64,000 nucleotides of DNA from Desulfobulbus sp. (GTDB taxonomy: Bacteria > Desulfobacterota > Desulfobulbia > Desulfobulbales > Desulfobulbaceae): contig NZ_JAVBXR010000033.1 in NCBI RefSeq assembly GCF_030824455.1, positions 34,454-98,453 of the forward strand, given 5' to 3'. Positions 36,869 to 46,110 of this stretch are shown piece by piece. The position numbers and the translations under genes are program-made. A model generated the notes under the pieces. The model was not told the origin of the DNA and did no database searches. It saw only the letters and a list, made by a program, of their open reading frames with translations. Positions within the stretch are counted from its first letter, which is position 1; every line of letters begins with the position of its first letter.

Positions 36869-37402
36869 ATGACCAGAAGCCGCTACGTCATCCACGAACC
36901 CGAGAAGCCTCATTTTCTGACCTGCACGGTTGTCGAGTGGCTTCCCGTTTTCACTCGCCCTGATGCTGTGCAGATCCTCCTTGATTGTTGGAGCTATCAA
37001 CGTGCTCATAGCGGGTTGCAGCTCTTCGGGTACGTGATCCTGGAAAATCACCTGCACTTTGTGGCTCAGGCTCCGCGTTTGGATAAGTGTTTGATCAGCT
37101 TCAAGTCGTTCACTGCCGCTCGGATTATCGAATTACTGGAGCAGCATAAGGCGGATCAACTGCTAACCCGCCTGCGACTGACGAAGCCGGCACACAAGAT
37201 CGACAGGAAATACCAGTTTTGGCAAGAAGGCTCCCATGCCGAGATGATTTTTAGCGAACCGGTGATGCAGGAAAAACTCGGCTATATCCATTTCAACCCG
37301 GTGAAACGGGGGTATGTTGACCAGCCTGAACATTGGCGCTACTCAAGCGCTCGGAATTACCTGGGACAATCGGGGCTTATTGAGATTGACCCTTGGTTTT
37401 AA
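36869..37402 (+). CDS. REP-associated tyrosine transposase (HUH, IS200/IS605-like)
   Basis: A 177-residue Y1-type HUH nuclease that acts on single-stranded REP hairpins. The metal-binding H-hydrophobic-H motif is in LENHLHFVAQA. The C-terminal helix and conserved core read YIHFNPVKRGYVDQPEHWRY, with the candidate catalytic Tyr in the helix bearing KLGY. It is complete, starting at ATG 36869, 20 bases after the left REP. The right REP starts 9 bases after the stop. Confidence 0.9.
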   Translation: MTRSRYVIHEPEKPHFLTCTVVEWLPVFTRPDAVQILLDCWSYQRAHSGLQLFGYVILENHLHFVAQAPRLDKCLISFKSFTAARIIELLEQHKADQLLTRLRLTKPAHKIDRKYQFWQEGSHAEMIFSEPVMQEKLGYIHFNPVKRGYVDQPEHWRYSSARNYLGQSGLIEIDPWF

Positions 37403-37410
37403 ACGAAACT

Positions 37411-37461
37411 GGACGCTGGAGCGTCCGGGGCAGGTTCCCACGCTGGAGCGTGGGAACGATC
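37411..37461 (-). repeat. Two-hairpin REP unit, right flank of the RAYT gene
   Basis: Reverse complement of the left unit: a 6-bp stem at 37411-37426 and a 10-bp stem, 37434-37443 with 37448-37457, both with TGGA loops, ending in GATC at 37461. Confidence 0.88.
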
Positions 37462-37551
37462 GAAATGGAAAGCCCGCAACACACCGCAACCTTCACGCAA
37501 TCTAAACCGCTACAGACTCTCCACCTAAAAAACTAACCAACCTTTCCCTCT

Positions 37552-40500
37552 ATGCCCACACCCTTCATCCATCTTCACGTCCACACACAATACTCCATGC
37601 TCGACGGGGCCATCCGCGTCTCCGACCTGATCCAGAACGCCAAGGATTTTGGCATGGACGCTGTGGCGATGACCGACCACGGCGCCATGTACGGGGCGCT
37701 GGAGTTTTACGAAAAGGCCAAGAAAGCGGGGATCAAGCCGCTGGTGGGCTGCGAGTTCTATATGGCGGAAAACGGCATGGAACTCCATGACCGCAGCGCC
37801 GGCCACAACTTCCATCTGGTGGCCCTGGCCATGAACGCCGCCGGCTACGCCAACCTGATGAAATTAGCATCCCTGGCGCAGACCAAGGGCTTTTATTACC
37901 GGCCGCGGATCGACCGGCAAACGCTCTACGCGCATCAGGAAGGGTTGATTGTGCTCACCGCCTGTCTCAAGGGCGAGATTCCCTGGCGTATCACCCACAA
38001 CGACGCAAACGGCGCCCGCGCCCGCGCCCTGGAGCTGCAGAAGGTCTTTGGCGACCGGCTGTATCTGGAAATCCAGGAGAATGGCATCCCCGAGCAGACC
38101 GTGGCCAACCAGGGGTTGATGGCGCTGGCCGAGGAATTGGGCATCAAGCTGGTGGCCACCAACGACTGCCATTACCTCACCAAGCAGGAATCCTACGCCC
38201 ACGAGGTGCTGCTCTGCATCCAAACCGGCAAGACCATCAACGACCCTAGCCGGTTCCGCTTCAACACCAACGAGCTGTATTTCAAATCCGGCGACGAGAT
38301 GGCCGCCCATTTTGCTTACTGCCCGCAGGCCCTAGCCAACACCCTGGAGGTGGCGGAGCGCTGCGATCTGCAGTTGGAATTCAAGGACCACCATTTCCCG
38401 ATTTTCCCGCTCAACGAGGGCGAGACCCTGGACGCGGTCTTTGGCGACGCCTGCTGGAAGGGCCTGAAGATGCGGCTGGACCACCTCCACGAAATGGAGC
38501 AGGTCAGCGCCGAAACCGAGGCCACCTACAAGGAACGGCTGACCTACGAGATCGGCGTCATCCAGAAGATGGGCTTTTCCGGCTATTTCCTGATTGTGGC
38601 CGATTTCATTAACTGGGCCAAGCAGCAGAAAATCCCGGTCGGGCCGGGGCGCGGCTCCGGCGCCGGCAGTCTGGCCGCCTTCTGCCTGTCGATCACCGAC
38701 ATTGACCCGATTCCCTACGGCCTGCTCTTTGAGCGGTTCCTCAACATCGAGCGGGTCTCCATGCCCGACTTTGACGTCGACTTCTGCAAGGAGCGGCGCG
38801 ACGAGGTGCTTGAGTACGTGCGCCAGCGCTACGGCGGCGACGACCATGTGTCGCAGATCGTGGCCTACGGATCGATGAAGGCCCGGGCAGTGTTGCGCGA
38901 CGTGGGCCGGGTGCTGGACATCCCCCTGCCGGTGGTCGACCGGATTGCCAAACTGGTGCCGGAAGAGCTGAAAATCACCCTCAAAAAGGCGATTGAAAAG
39001 GAGCCGCGCCTGCGCGAGGCAATGAAGGAGGACGAGGTCCGCGAGTTGCTGACCATCTCCCAGACCCTGGAGGGACTGGCCCGCCACAAGTCGACCCATG
39101 CGGCCGGGGTGGTCATCTCGCCCAAGCCGATGGTCGAGTATCTGCCGGTGTGCATCGGCCCCAACAAGGAGATTCTGACCCAGTACGACATGAAGTACAC
39201 CGAGAAAACCGGACTGATCAAGTTCGACTTTCTCGGACTCAAGACCCTGACCGTGATCGACCGGGCCTTGAAACTGGTGGCCTTTGACCTGGGAACCGAG
39301 GTCGACCTGCGCAAGATTCCGATGAACGATCCCAAGACCTTTGCCCTGCTCTGCCGGGGCGACAGCCTGGGGGTGTTTCAGCTGGAAAGCGACGGCATGC
39401 GCGAACTGCTGATCAAGATGCAGCCCGAGCAGTTCTCCGACCTGATCGCCCTGGTGGCCCTCTACCGTCCGGGCCCGCTCGACTCCGGCATGGTCGACAC
39501 CTTTGTCGAGACCAAGCACGGCCGCCAGCCCGCCGATTATCCGCTGCCGCAGATCAAGTCCGTGCTCCAGGAGACCTACGGGGTCATTGTCTACCAGGAG
39601 CAGGTCATGAAGATCTCCAACATCCTGGCCGGCTACAGCCTGGGCGACGCCGACATCCTGCGTCGGGCCATGGGCAAGAAGATCCCGGAGGTGATGGAGA
39701 AGGAGCGCGGCAAGTTCATGGCCGGGGCCAAGGTCAACAACGTGCCCGAGGACAAGGCCAAGTACATCTTCGACCTGATGGCCAAGTTCGCCGGCTACGG
39801 CTTCAACAAGTCGCACTCGGCGGCCTACGCCCTGGTGGCCTACCAGACCGCCTACCTCAAGGCCCATTATCCGGCCCAGTTCCTCGCCGCCCTGCTCTCC
39901 TGCGACGTGGAGAACACCGACAAGGTGGTCAAGTACATCAACGAGTGCCGCCAGGAAAAAATCGAGGTCCTGCCGCCGGACATCAACGAATCCTTCAACG
40001 ATTTCACGGTTATCAACGACCGGATCCGCTTTGGCCTGGCGGCGGTGAAAAACGTCGGCGGGGCGGCGCTGGATTCGATTTTGGCGGAACGCGAAAAAAA
40101 CGGCCCCTATCGTTCGCTCAGTGATTTCTGCGGCCGGGTCGACAGTTCCAAGGTCAACCGCAAGGTGATCGAGAGTTTGGTCAAGGCCGGGGCCTTTGAC
40201 TCGATGCAGGGGCGAAGGGCCCAGTACATGGCCATCCTCGATCAGTGCATCGACCGGGCCAAGGCGGTGCAGCGCGACCGGCTCAGCGGCCAGATGAATC
40301 TGTTTTCCATTGGCCAGACCGCAGCCAAGCAGACCGCCGCAGTCGAAGTGGAACTGCCCGGTGAGATCGAGGAATGGCCGGAGTTGGAACGGCTGGCCTT
40401 TGAAAAGGAAACGGTCGGCTTTTTCCTCACCGGGCATCCGCTTGAGGGGGTGATGGACGACATGCGGCGGGCGGTCGACACCGACATTGCCGGGGCGGAG

Positions 40501-41079
40501 AAACTGCGCGACGGCCAGGTGGCGCGCATCGGCGGTTTGATTGCCGGCTACAAGGAGCACAAGTCCAAGAAAGGCGACCGCATGGCTTTTACCATTCTGG
40601 AAGACATGACCGCCAGCATCGAGGTGATTGTCTTTCCCTCAACCTTTGCCGAATGCTCGCACCTGTTGACCAGCGAGCGGCCGCTGGTGGTGGTGGGCAC
40701 GGTGCAGCAGGGCGAGCGCGGCGCCAAGATTGTAGCTCAGGAGGTGAAAACCCTGAGCGAGGCCCTGGAACAGTACACCGAGCGGGCGGTGATCACCCTG
40801 CGGGCAACAACGACCTCGCGCCAGCACATGATGGAGTTGAAGGAACTGCTCTACCAGCACCACGGGGCCACGCCGGTGCTGCTGACGCTGCATTTCGACA
40901 ACCGGGGCGAGGTCGACATCCAGGTGTTGAAGGACATGAGCATCCGCCCCTCGTCCGAACTCTTCCACAAAATCACCCGGCTCTGCGGCCCTCGTTCGCT
41001 GATGGTGCAGATGCGCAAACCCGAGGTTCAGCAACGCCGCAACGGCAACGGGTACGGCAACGGCCGCAACGGGCATTAA
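37552..41079 (+). CDS. dnaE: DNA polymerase III alpha subunit
   Basis: Replicative polymerase of 1175 residues. The PHP domain opens with FIHLHVHTQYSMLDG. Polymerase active-site acids lie in MPDFDVDFC, and GPGRGSGAGSL and KSHSAAYALVAYQTAYLKAHYP are characteristic. A C-terminal OB domain (about 1000 onward) has ARIGGLIAGYKEHKSKKGDRM. It is the standard DnaE1 form. ATG 37552 has only a weak ribosome site. The last residues are Asn/Gly rich. Confidence 0.97.
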   Translation: MPTPFIHLHVHTQYSMLDGAIRVSDLIQNAKDFGMDAVAMTDHGAMYGALEFYEKAKKAGIKPLVGCEFYMAENGMELHDRSAGHNFHLVALAMNAAGYANLMKLASLAQTKGFYYRPRIDRQTLYAHQEGLIVLTACLKGEIPWRITHNDANGARARALELQKVFGDRLYLEIQENGIPEQTVANQGLMALAEELGIKLVATNDCHYLTKQESYAHEVLLCIQTGKTINDPSRFRFNTNELYFKSGDEMAAHFAYCPQALANTLEVAERCDLQLEFKDHHFPIFPLNEGETLDAVFGDACWKGLKMRLDHLHEMEQVSAETEATYKERLTYEIGVIQKMGFSGYFLIVADFINWAKQQKIPVGPGRGSGAGSLAAFCLSITDIDPIPYGLLFERFLNIERVSMPDFDVDFCKERRDEVLEYVRQRYGGDDHVSQIVAYGSMKARAVLRDVGRVLDIPLPVVDRIAKLVPEELKITLKKAIEKEPRLREAMKEDEVRELLTISQTLEGLARHKSTHAAGVVISPKPMVEYLPVCIGPNKEILTQYDMKYTEKTGLIKFDFLGLKTLTVIDRALKLVAFDLGTEVDLRKIPMNDPKTFALLCRGDSLGVFQLESDGMRELLIKMQPEQFSDLIALVALYRPGPLDSGMVDTFVETKHGRQPADYPLPQIKSVLQETYGVIVYQEQVMKISNILAGYSLGDADILRRAMGKKIPEVMEKERGKFMAGAKVNNVPEDKAKYIFDLMAKFAGYGFNKSHSAAYALVAYQTAYLKAHYPAQFLAALLSCDVENTDKVVKYINECRQEKIEVLPPDINESFNDFTVINDRIRFGLAAVKNVGGAALDSILAEREKNGPYRSLSDFCGRVDSSKVNRKVIESLVKAGAFDSMQGRRAQYMAILDQCIDRAKAVQRDRLSGQMNLFSIGQTAAKQTAAVEVELPGEIEEWPELERLAFEKETVGFFLTGHPLEGVMDDMRRAVDTDIAGAEKLRDGQVARIGGLIAGYKEHKSKKGDRMAFTILEDMTASIEVIVFPSTFAECSHLLTSERPLVVVGTVQQGERGAKIVAQEVKTLSEALEQYTERAVITLRATTTSRQHMMELKELLYQHHGATPVLLTLHFDNRGEVDIQVLKDMSIRPSSELFHKITRLCGPRSLMVQMRKPEVQQRRNGNGYGNGRNGH

Positions 41080-41099
41080 ACAAGGCGCGACGGCATAAA

Positions 41100-41133
41100 A
41101 AAAGCGGCGCATCGAGGACGATGCGCCGCTTTT
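41100..41133. terminator. Bidirectional terminator after dnaE
   Basis: A 15-bp stem (41100-41114 with 41119-41133) with an AGGA loop, flanked by A and T runs on both sides. It serves dnaE and the convergent monooxygenase-fold gene. Confidence 0.9.
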
Positions 41134-41186
41134 GGTGTTTCCGGGCCGGGCTGAACCGGCCGCCCGGCCTGCCCTGTTGTCAGCGT

Positions 41187-41474
41187 TCAGGCGTTTTCAA
41201 ATATTTCGTACTTGGTGGGTTCTCCGAGCAGGTTGTCGATCTGCTCCTGCAACTCGATCCGCTCCTTGCACAGGGTCCATTCCCGCCAGTCGTCGATGGA
41301 CTGCCAGGTGCTGATGACCATGCTGACGCCGGGCTCATCGAGCCGGGTAAAGGTTTCTCCTGAGATGTAGCCTTTCCTGCTCAGGGTCAAGGCCCTCAGT
41401 TTCTTCAGCAGTCCGTCCAACTCCCGAGCCTGCTTGTCCGCAACCTTTCTCTTGATCAGAATTTTAACAGCCAT
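41187..41474 (-). CDS. Antibiotic-biosynthesis-monooxygenase (ABM) fold protein
   Basis: A 95-residue dimeric alpha-beta barrel protein. It reads MAVKILIKRKVADKQARELDGL, then GYISGETF, MVISTWQSIDDWREW and LLGEPTKYEIFE. Such proteins include cofactor-free oxygenases, heme-degrading enzymes and many of unknown role; this subtype is frequent in Desulfobacterota. ATG 41474 follows a perfect AGGAGG site, so longer starts are rejected. Confidence 0.8.
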   Translation of the reverse strand: MAVKILIKRKVADKQARELDGLLKKLRALTLSRKGYISGETFTRLDEPGVSMVISTWQSIDDWREWTLCKERIELQEQIDNLLGEPTKYEIFENA

Positions 41475-41695
41475 GTGCTCCTCCTCGTGTTGATGTAGCT
41501 TTAATGGGACGTACATGAACAACCAGACAGCGAACAGCGTGTTGCACCTTCATTATAAGCTCCCGGAAGACCGGAAGCAAAAAAATGTGCCGACAAAAAG
41601 AAAGATTGCGGCCCTCCCGCCGCCCAGAGCAGGCTGCGAGCAAAAAACAGCAGACAGAAGCAAAAGCTCGCCTCTGTTGCCGCCCAAAACCAATC

Positions 41696-42325
41696 TCAAC
41701 CCTGACGAATGGGATTAATGACGATGTTCACCCGGCGATTCATGGCGTCGCTGGACGAAATCGGCTGCGATTCGCCGTAACCGATTGCTTCGATGCGTCG
41801 AGAATCAACACCTTGTTGCGCCAGGGCGTTTTTTACCGCGATGGCCCGTTGTTCGGACAATTGCTGGTTGTATTGATCGGACCCGCGTGAATCCGTATGG
41901 CCTTCAACCCGCAGTGTTGTCTGCGGATAATTGTTGAGCACGTTGGTGATGCGATTCAATTCGTTATAGGCGCCGGGTTTGAGTTGTGCGGAGCCGGAAT
42001 CAAAGAACATATCGCTTTTGAAGGTCGCGGTCAGCACATCCTGCTCGCGTTTGATGCTGGCGTCGGTCGAATTGCGCAAGGCCTGCTCCTGGTTGTCCAT
42101 GTAGGCCCCAATCTGGTTGCCGGCAATACCGCCCAGGGCTGCGCCAATACCGGCACCAATCAGCGTGCTGGTGGTGTTGTGCCCAATCGCCTGCCCCAAA
42201 ATCGCACCCAGGCCGGCCCCGGCTCCCGCTCCCACGGCGGTTCCGGTCTGCTGATTGGTGGCGCAGGCTGTCAACAGGGTGGAGGACAGCACTATCATCG
42301 TAGAAAATTTTACCAGTTGATTCAT
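41696..42325 (-). CDS. OmpA-family lipoprotein with glycine-zipper
   Basis: A 209-residue outer-membrane lipoprotein, Pal/YiaD-like. It has a lipobox LLTAC and a glycine-zipper region with repeated GxxxG (VGAGAGAGLGAILG and GAGIGAALGGIAG). A C-terminal OmpA domain binds peptidoglycan (VEGHTDSRGSDQYNQQLSEQRA, then GYGESQPISS). AAGGAG before ATG 42325 fixes the start. It links the outer membrane to the cell wall. Confidence 0.88.
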   Translation of the reverse strand: MNQLVKFSTMIVLSSTLLTACATNQQTGTAVGAGAGAGLGAILGQAIGHNTTSTLIGAGIGAALGGIAGNQIGAYMDNQEQALRNSTDASIKREQDVLTATFKSDMFFDSGSAQLKPGAYNELNRITNVLNNYPQTTLRVEGHTDSRGSDQYNQQLSEQRAIAVKNALAQQGVDSRRIEAIGYGESQPISSSDAMNRRVNIVINPIRQG

Positions 42326-42491
42326 AACAGCTCCTTCTTCTTCATTAATATTGAGCGAGACCTTGCCCTGGCAACCATCCGCCCGGCTCGGTCTTCCACA
42401 AAAGTAGGCACAGAACACGTTTCAAAGACATTCCAGGACCACCTCGATCATGCAGAGACCGCCAGCCCTCCTGCATAAAAGAAGAGCCCCG

Positions 42492-43298
42492 CTATTTTTG
42501 CACGAGACGTACAGTTATCGGGTCGCCAGGCGCACAGTCGATCATCGCGGCGGCGCTTGCCTGGTTTGCTGCAATTTCGAGATAGCCGGAGCTGTCGATA
42601 AGCACAAACAGCGACCCGGCTGGGGCCTCGTTGTAGGTTCGAACCAATGGGGCGACGCGCTGGTCGCCAATTTCGAGAAAGCCAAAGCTGGTGGGATCAA
42701 AACGACCGCCGCCGGCCCGGATGGAGGTGCGCACGTTGCCGAAATGGTCGATGCGCTGCACCTGCCCGTGAAGGCGGCCAGCGGTCGCGACCGTCGACGG
42801 CGCAATCGCCATTCGCAGGTCGGCAAGGGCCGCTGCCGGACCAAAATAATCGAGCCCCATCCCTTGAGCCAGGGCCGCCGCGACCGGGGCCATGACGTCC
42901 CGGCCGTGAAAGGTCGGGCTGACGGAGGGGGCGAAGAACTCAGCGCGCTCGACCCGATGGACGGCCGTCATCTTGTGATCAAGGATCAGCAGCGAGAGGA
43001 CGCCGTTGTCCGGGCCAATGAAAAAATGACCGTCGCCGCTGGCCACAAGCACTGAGCGCTGACCGCCGACTCCCGGATCAACCACGATCAGGTGTATTGT
43101 GCCGGTGGGGAAAAAAGCGTAACTGGTGCGGATGGTGACGGCGGCGGTAACCACATCCCAGGCGGGGATGGCGTGGGTGAGGTCGATGATGGTTGCAGAC
43201 GGGCAGCCGGTGAGCAAAGCGCCTTTGAGCTGGCCGGCGTAGGGATCGAGCAGGCCAAAGTCAGTGGTCAGAGTGAAGACGGCTGAGGCTGTACCCAT
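42492..43298 (-). CDS. SAM hydroxide adenosyltransferase (DUF62)
   Basis: A 268-residue member of the DUF62 family, which hydrolyses S-adenosylmethionine to adenosine and methionine and is related to fluorinase and chlorinase. Landmarks are FTLTTDFGLLDPYAGQLKG, IDLTHAIPAWDV, VVDPGVGG, GPDNGVLS and TFHGRDVMAPVAA, with a C-terminal GNVRTSI. The longer loop of halogenases is not evident. It lies alone between the OmpA lipoprotein and the zinc-ribbon gene. Confidence 0.87.
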   Translation of the reverse strand: MGTASAVFTLTTDFGLLDPYAGQLKGALLTGCPSATIIDLTHAIPAWDVVTAAVTIRTSYAFFPTGTIHLIVVDPGVGGQRSVLVASGDGHFFIGPDNGVLSLLILDHKMTAVHRVERAEFFAPSVSPTFHGRDVMAPVAAALAQGMGLDYFGPAAALADLRMAIAPSTVATAGRLHGQVQRIDHFGNVRTSIRAGGGRFDPTSFGFLEIGDQRVAPLVRTYNEAPAGSLFVLIDSSGYLEIAANQASAAAMIDCAPGDPITVRLVQK

Positions 43299-43510
43299 AA
43301 AGGCAGGAGAGAGAGAGTCCGCAAGTTGCTGAAGAGGAAGCCGCGCGCTGGCTGGAAGCTCCGGGCCAACCGGATGTTTTCAACAGTGATCCGGGATCTT
43401 CCACGCCGCGAGGCCACAGTATTGTCTAAGTATTCTATCATAGGTTGGGCCGCAGTCAAGAACTATGCGGGGTCATTGAAGAAACCCCGCAAGCCCGCGT
43501 CAACCGGGGT

Positions 43511-44035
43511 TCAGGCAAAGCAGAGGCCGCAGTCGGGACAGGTCGCGTTGCTGGTGGCAAAGCGGCAGCCGCAGGCCGGGCACACCGTTTCCGCCGCCTG
43601 GACATCAAAGACCTCGCCGACGAACCGGGTGTCGTGGTCCGCAAGCCCGGTGCTGTGCCGATACTCCTCCGCCAGCGCGACCATGACCTCGCGCTGGTCG
43701 CTCGCCCGCACCTGGAGCAGCAGTTCGGCGCCCTTGCAGCCGCAGGCGCCGCCGCCCTCTTTGACGGCCAGGGAGGGGATGCCCCGCCGCAGGAGGTAGG
43801 CCTGCAACTCCTTGACCTGCATCACCGGCCCCTTGCGCGCGGTGAGCAGGGGTTCGTCGGGATCAATCACCAGGGATCGGGAACGCTGTTGCGCCTGTCG
43901 CTCCGCTTGCTGGGCCAACAGTTGCCGGCCGCTGATCAGGGCAAGGCCGCAGTCGGCGCAGGAATGAATGTCGGCGCGGTACTCGTCGTCGCACTGGGGA
44001 CAATAGTTCAAATCGGGTTCAATGTCGTGGCGCAT
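43511..44035 (-). CDS. Double zinc-ribbon protein with central DUF2007-like domain
   Basis: A protein of about 174 residues with zinc ribbons at both ends: CPQCDDEY...CADCG and CPACGCRF...CPDCG. The middle (DEPLLTARKGPVMQVKELQAYLLRRGIPS) resembles DUF2007-type domains of unknown role. An additional CGC lies in the middle. ATG 44035 or GTG 44044 could be the start, neither with a clear ribosome site. It follows hslU by 7-16 bases and is probably co-transcribed. Confidence 0.65.
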   Translation of the reverse strand: MRHDIEPDLNYCPQCDDEYRADIHSCADCGLALISGRQLLAQQAERQAQQRSRSLVIDPDEPLLTARKGPVMQVKELQAYLLRRGIPSLAVKEGGGACGCKGAELLLQVRASDQREVMVALAEEYRHSTGLADHDTRFVGEVFDVQAAETVCPACGCRFATSNATCPDCGLCFA

Positions 44036-44051
44036 GGCAATCACAGGAGAA

Positions 44052-45470
44052 TCAGAGAATATAGCGGCTGAGATCGACGTTCTCGGAGATGTCGCTCAAC
44101 TGCCGGCGGACATAATCGGCGGTGACCGTGAAGGCCAGATCCTCGCGATCCGGGGCGTCAAAGGAGAGCTCGTCCAGAACCCGCTCGATCACAGTGTGCA
44201 GCCGGCGGGCGCCGATGTCCTCGGTTTTCTGATTGACCTGCACCGCGATCCGCGCCATTTCCCGAATCGCCTCGTCCTCAAACACCAGACGGATGTCCTC
44301 GGTGGCCAGCAGCGCCGTGTACTGCTTGATCAGGGCGTTGCGCGGCTCGGTGAGGATGCGGAAAAAATCGTCCTCGCCCAGGGCGTGGAGATTGACCCGA
44401 ATGGGGAAACGGCCCTGGAGTTCGGGCGCCAGATCCGAGGGTTTGCACAGGTGGAAGGCGCCGCTGGCGATGAACAGAATGTGGTCGGTCTTGACCGGTC
44501 CGTACTTGGTGGTGACCGTAGTGCCCTCGACAATCGGCAGCAGATCGCGTTGCACGCCCTCGCGGGAGACGTCGGGCGATCCGGAGCTGCTGCCGCCGCG
44601 TGAGGCGATCTTGTCGATCTCGTCGAGGAAAATAATCCCCGACTGCTCAGTGCGACGGACGGCCTTTTCGGCGACGCTCTCGGTGTCCACCAACCGTTCG
44701 GCCTCTTCCCGCTTGAGGAATTCCAGGGCCTCAGGCACCTTCATCTTCTTGGGCTGTTTCTTCTTGGGGAAGAATTTGGAAAAGGCGTCTTGGAGCGAGT
44801 TCTGCATCTCCTCCATGCCCGAGGCGGAAAAGACCTCGACCGTGGGGGCGCCGCCGCCCACGGCAACCGACAGCTCCACCATCCGGTCGTCCAACTCGCC
44901 CCGGCGCAACATCTCGCGAAACCGCTCCCGAGTGGATTGGCCGCGCAAGTCTTCCTGCCTGCCGTCCGCGCCGCCCTTGTCGTCGTACCCCAGGGAGATG
45001 ATGCCGGCGTTCGGGGCCGCAGGCATACCCGCGCTCTGGGCCGGGTTGCGCGGCAACAGCAGATCCAGCAGACGCTCCTCGGCCATGGCCGCCGCCTTTC
45101 CCTGCACCCCCTCCTCGGCCTCCTTGGTCACCATGTTGACCGCCAACTGGGTGAGATCGCGGATCATCGATTCGACGTCGCGGCCGACGTACCCCACCTC
45201 GGTAAACTTGGAGGCCTCGACCTTGAGAAAGGGGCTCTGGGCCAGATGCGCCAAACGGCGGGCAATCTCGGTCTTGCCCACCCCGGTCGGCCCGATCATG
45301 ATGATGTTTTTGGGGGCGATCTCCTCGCGCAGGGGCGGTTCGACCTGCTGCCGCCGCCAGCGGTTGCGCAGGGCAATGGCCACCGAGCGTTTGGCGTCGG
45401 CCTGACCGATGATGTACCGGTCGAGTTCGGCAACAGTTTCTTTGGGGGTGAGCGAATTAATCCCTTTCAT
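44052..45470 (-). CDS. hslU: ATP-dependent protease ATPase subunit HslU
   Basis: An AAA+ unfoldase of 472 residues that feeds HslV. Walker A is GPTGVGKTE, Walker [10 protein letters not shown], and the C-terminal ends with the conserved RYIL used to activate HslV. The intermediate I domain contains a KKKQPKK segment. The ATG at 45470 makes an ATGA overlap with the hslV stop. Confidence 0.97.
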   Translation of the reverse strand: MKGINSLTPKETVAELDRYIIGQADAKRSVAIALRNRWRRQQVEPPLREEIAPKNIIMIGPTGVGKTEIARRLAHLAQSPFLKVEASKFTEVGYVGRDVESMIRDLTQLAVNMVTKEAEEGVQGKAAAMAEERLLDLLLPRNPAQSAGMPAAPNAGIISLGYDDKGGADGRQEDLRGQSTRERFREMLRRGELDDRMVELSVAVGGGAPTVEVFSASGMEEMQNSLQDAFSKFFPKKKQPKKMKVPEALEFLKREEAERLVDTESVAEKAVRRTEQSGIIFLDEIDKIASRGGSSSGSPDVSREGVQRDLLPIVEGTTVTTKYGPVKTDHILFIASGAFHLCKPSDLAPELQGRFPIRVNLHALGEDDFFRILTEPRNALIKQYTALLATEDIRLVFEDEAIREMARIAVQVNQKTEDIGARRLHTVIERVLDELSFDAPDREDLAFTVTADYVRRQLSDISENVDLSRYIL

Positions 45471-46006
45471 ATCTTTTCAACAACGATGTTGGAGTTGGTG
45501 TAGACGCAGATCGAACCGGCAATCTCCAGGGCGGCGCGGGCAATGGCCTCGGCGTCGAGATCGGAGTGGGCGACCAGGGCCGTGGCTGCGGCCTGTGCGT
45601 AGGGGCCGCCGGAGCCGATGGCCAGGATGGCGTCGTCGGCCTCGATCACGTCGCCGGTGCCCGAGAGCAGCAGCGAATGGGTGGCGTTGACCGCAATCAG
45701 CATGGCCTCCAGCCGGCGCAGCATTTTGTCCATGCGCCAGTCCTTGGCCAGCTCGACCGCAGCGCGCAGCAGGTTGCCGTTGTACTGCTCCAGTTTCTGT
45801 TCCAACCGGTCATACAAGGTGAAGGCGTCGGCGGTGGAGCCGGCAAAACCGGTGATCACCTGATCATGATACAGTCGCCGAACCTTGCGCGCCTGGTGTT
45901 TAATGACGGTGGCGCCCAGGGTGACCTGACCGTCGCCGGCCACAACGACCTGGCCCTTGTGGCGGATGGCGACAATGGTGGTGGAACGAATTTTTGGTGT
46001 CTGCAT
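45467..46006 (-). CDS. hslV: ATP-dependent protease proteolytic subunit HslV
   Basis: A 179-residue peptidase. Processing should expose the Thr of [24 protein letters not shown] as the nucleophile. [17 protein letters not shown] and [15 protein letters not shown] are conserved. I choose ATG 46006, where homology begins, over a longer in-frame start at 46063. Confidence 0.96.
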   Translation of the reverse strand: MQTPKIRSTTIVAIRHKGQVVVAGDGQVTLGATVIKHQARKVRRLYHDQVITGFAGSTADAFTLYDRLEQKLEQYNGNLLRAAVELAKDWRMDKMLRRLEAMLIAVNATHSLLLSGTGDVIEADDAILAIGSGGPYAQAAATALVAHSDLDAEAIARAALEIAGSICVYTNSNIVVEKI

Positions 46007-46110
46007 AGGTGTCTTGGAATAAAGGTTCAACAGAAGAAAGATGGGGTTGACGTGTAACCACAAACCCAGACAGCGTCAATGCCCGGCCTGTTTTTCGGCA
46101 ACCGCTCGAT

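Larger units (their letters stand above)
36799..37461 (+). mobile_element. RAYT unit bracketed by inverted REPs
   Basis: A 663-base unit consisting of a REP (36799-36849), a REP-associated tyrosine transposase gene, and a near-perfect inverted REP (37411-37461). The two ends are reverse complements except for small changes in the spacer between hairpins. This matches the known REPtron arrangement in which a domesticated HUH transposase is associated with its palindromes. Confidence 0.85.

Noticed and set aside
34741..37461. CRISPR array suggested by recurring 10-30 base palindromes
   Set aside because: Copies are few, unevenly spaced and of alternating orientation, and surround a RAYT; they are REPs. 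No cas genes are present.
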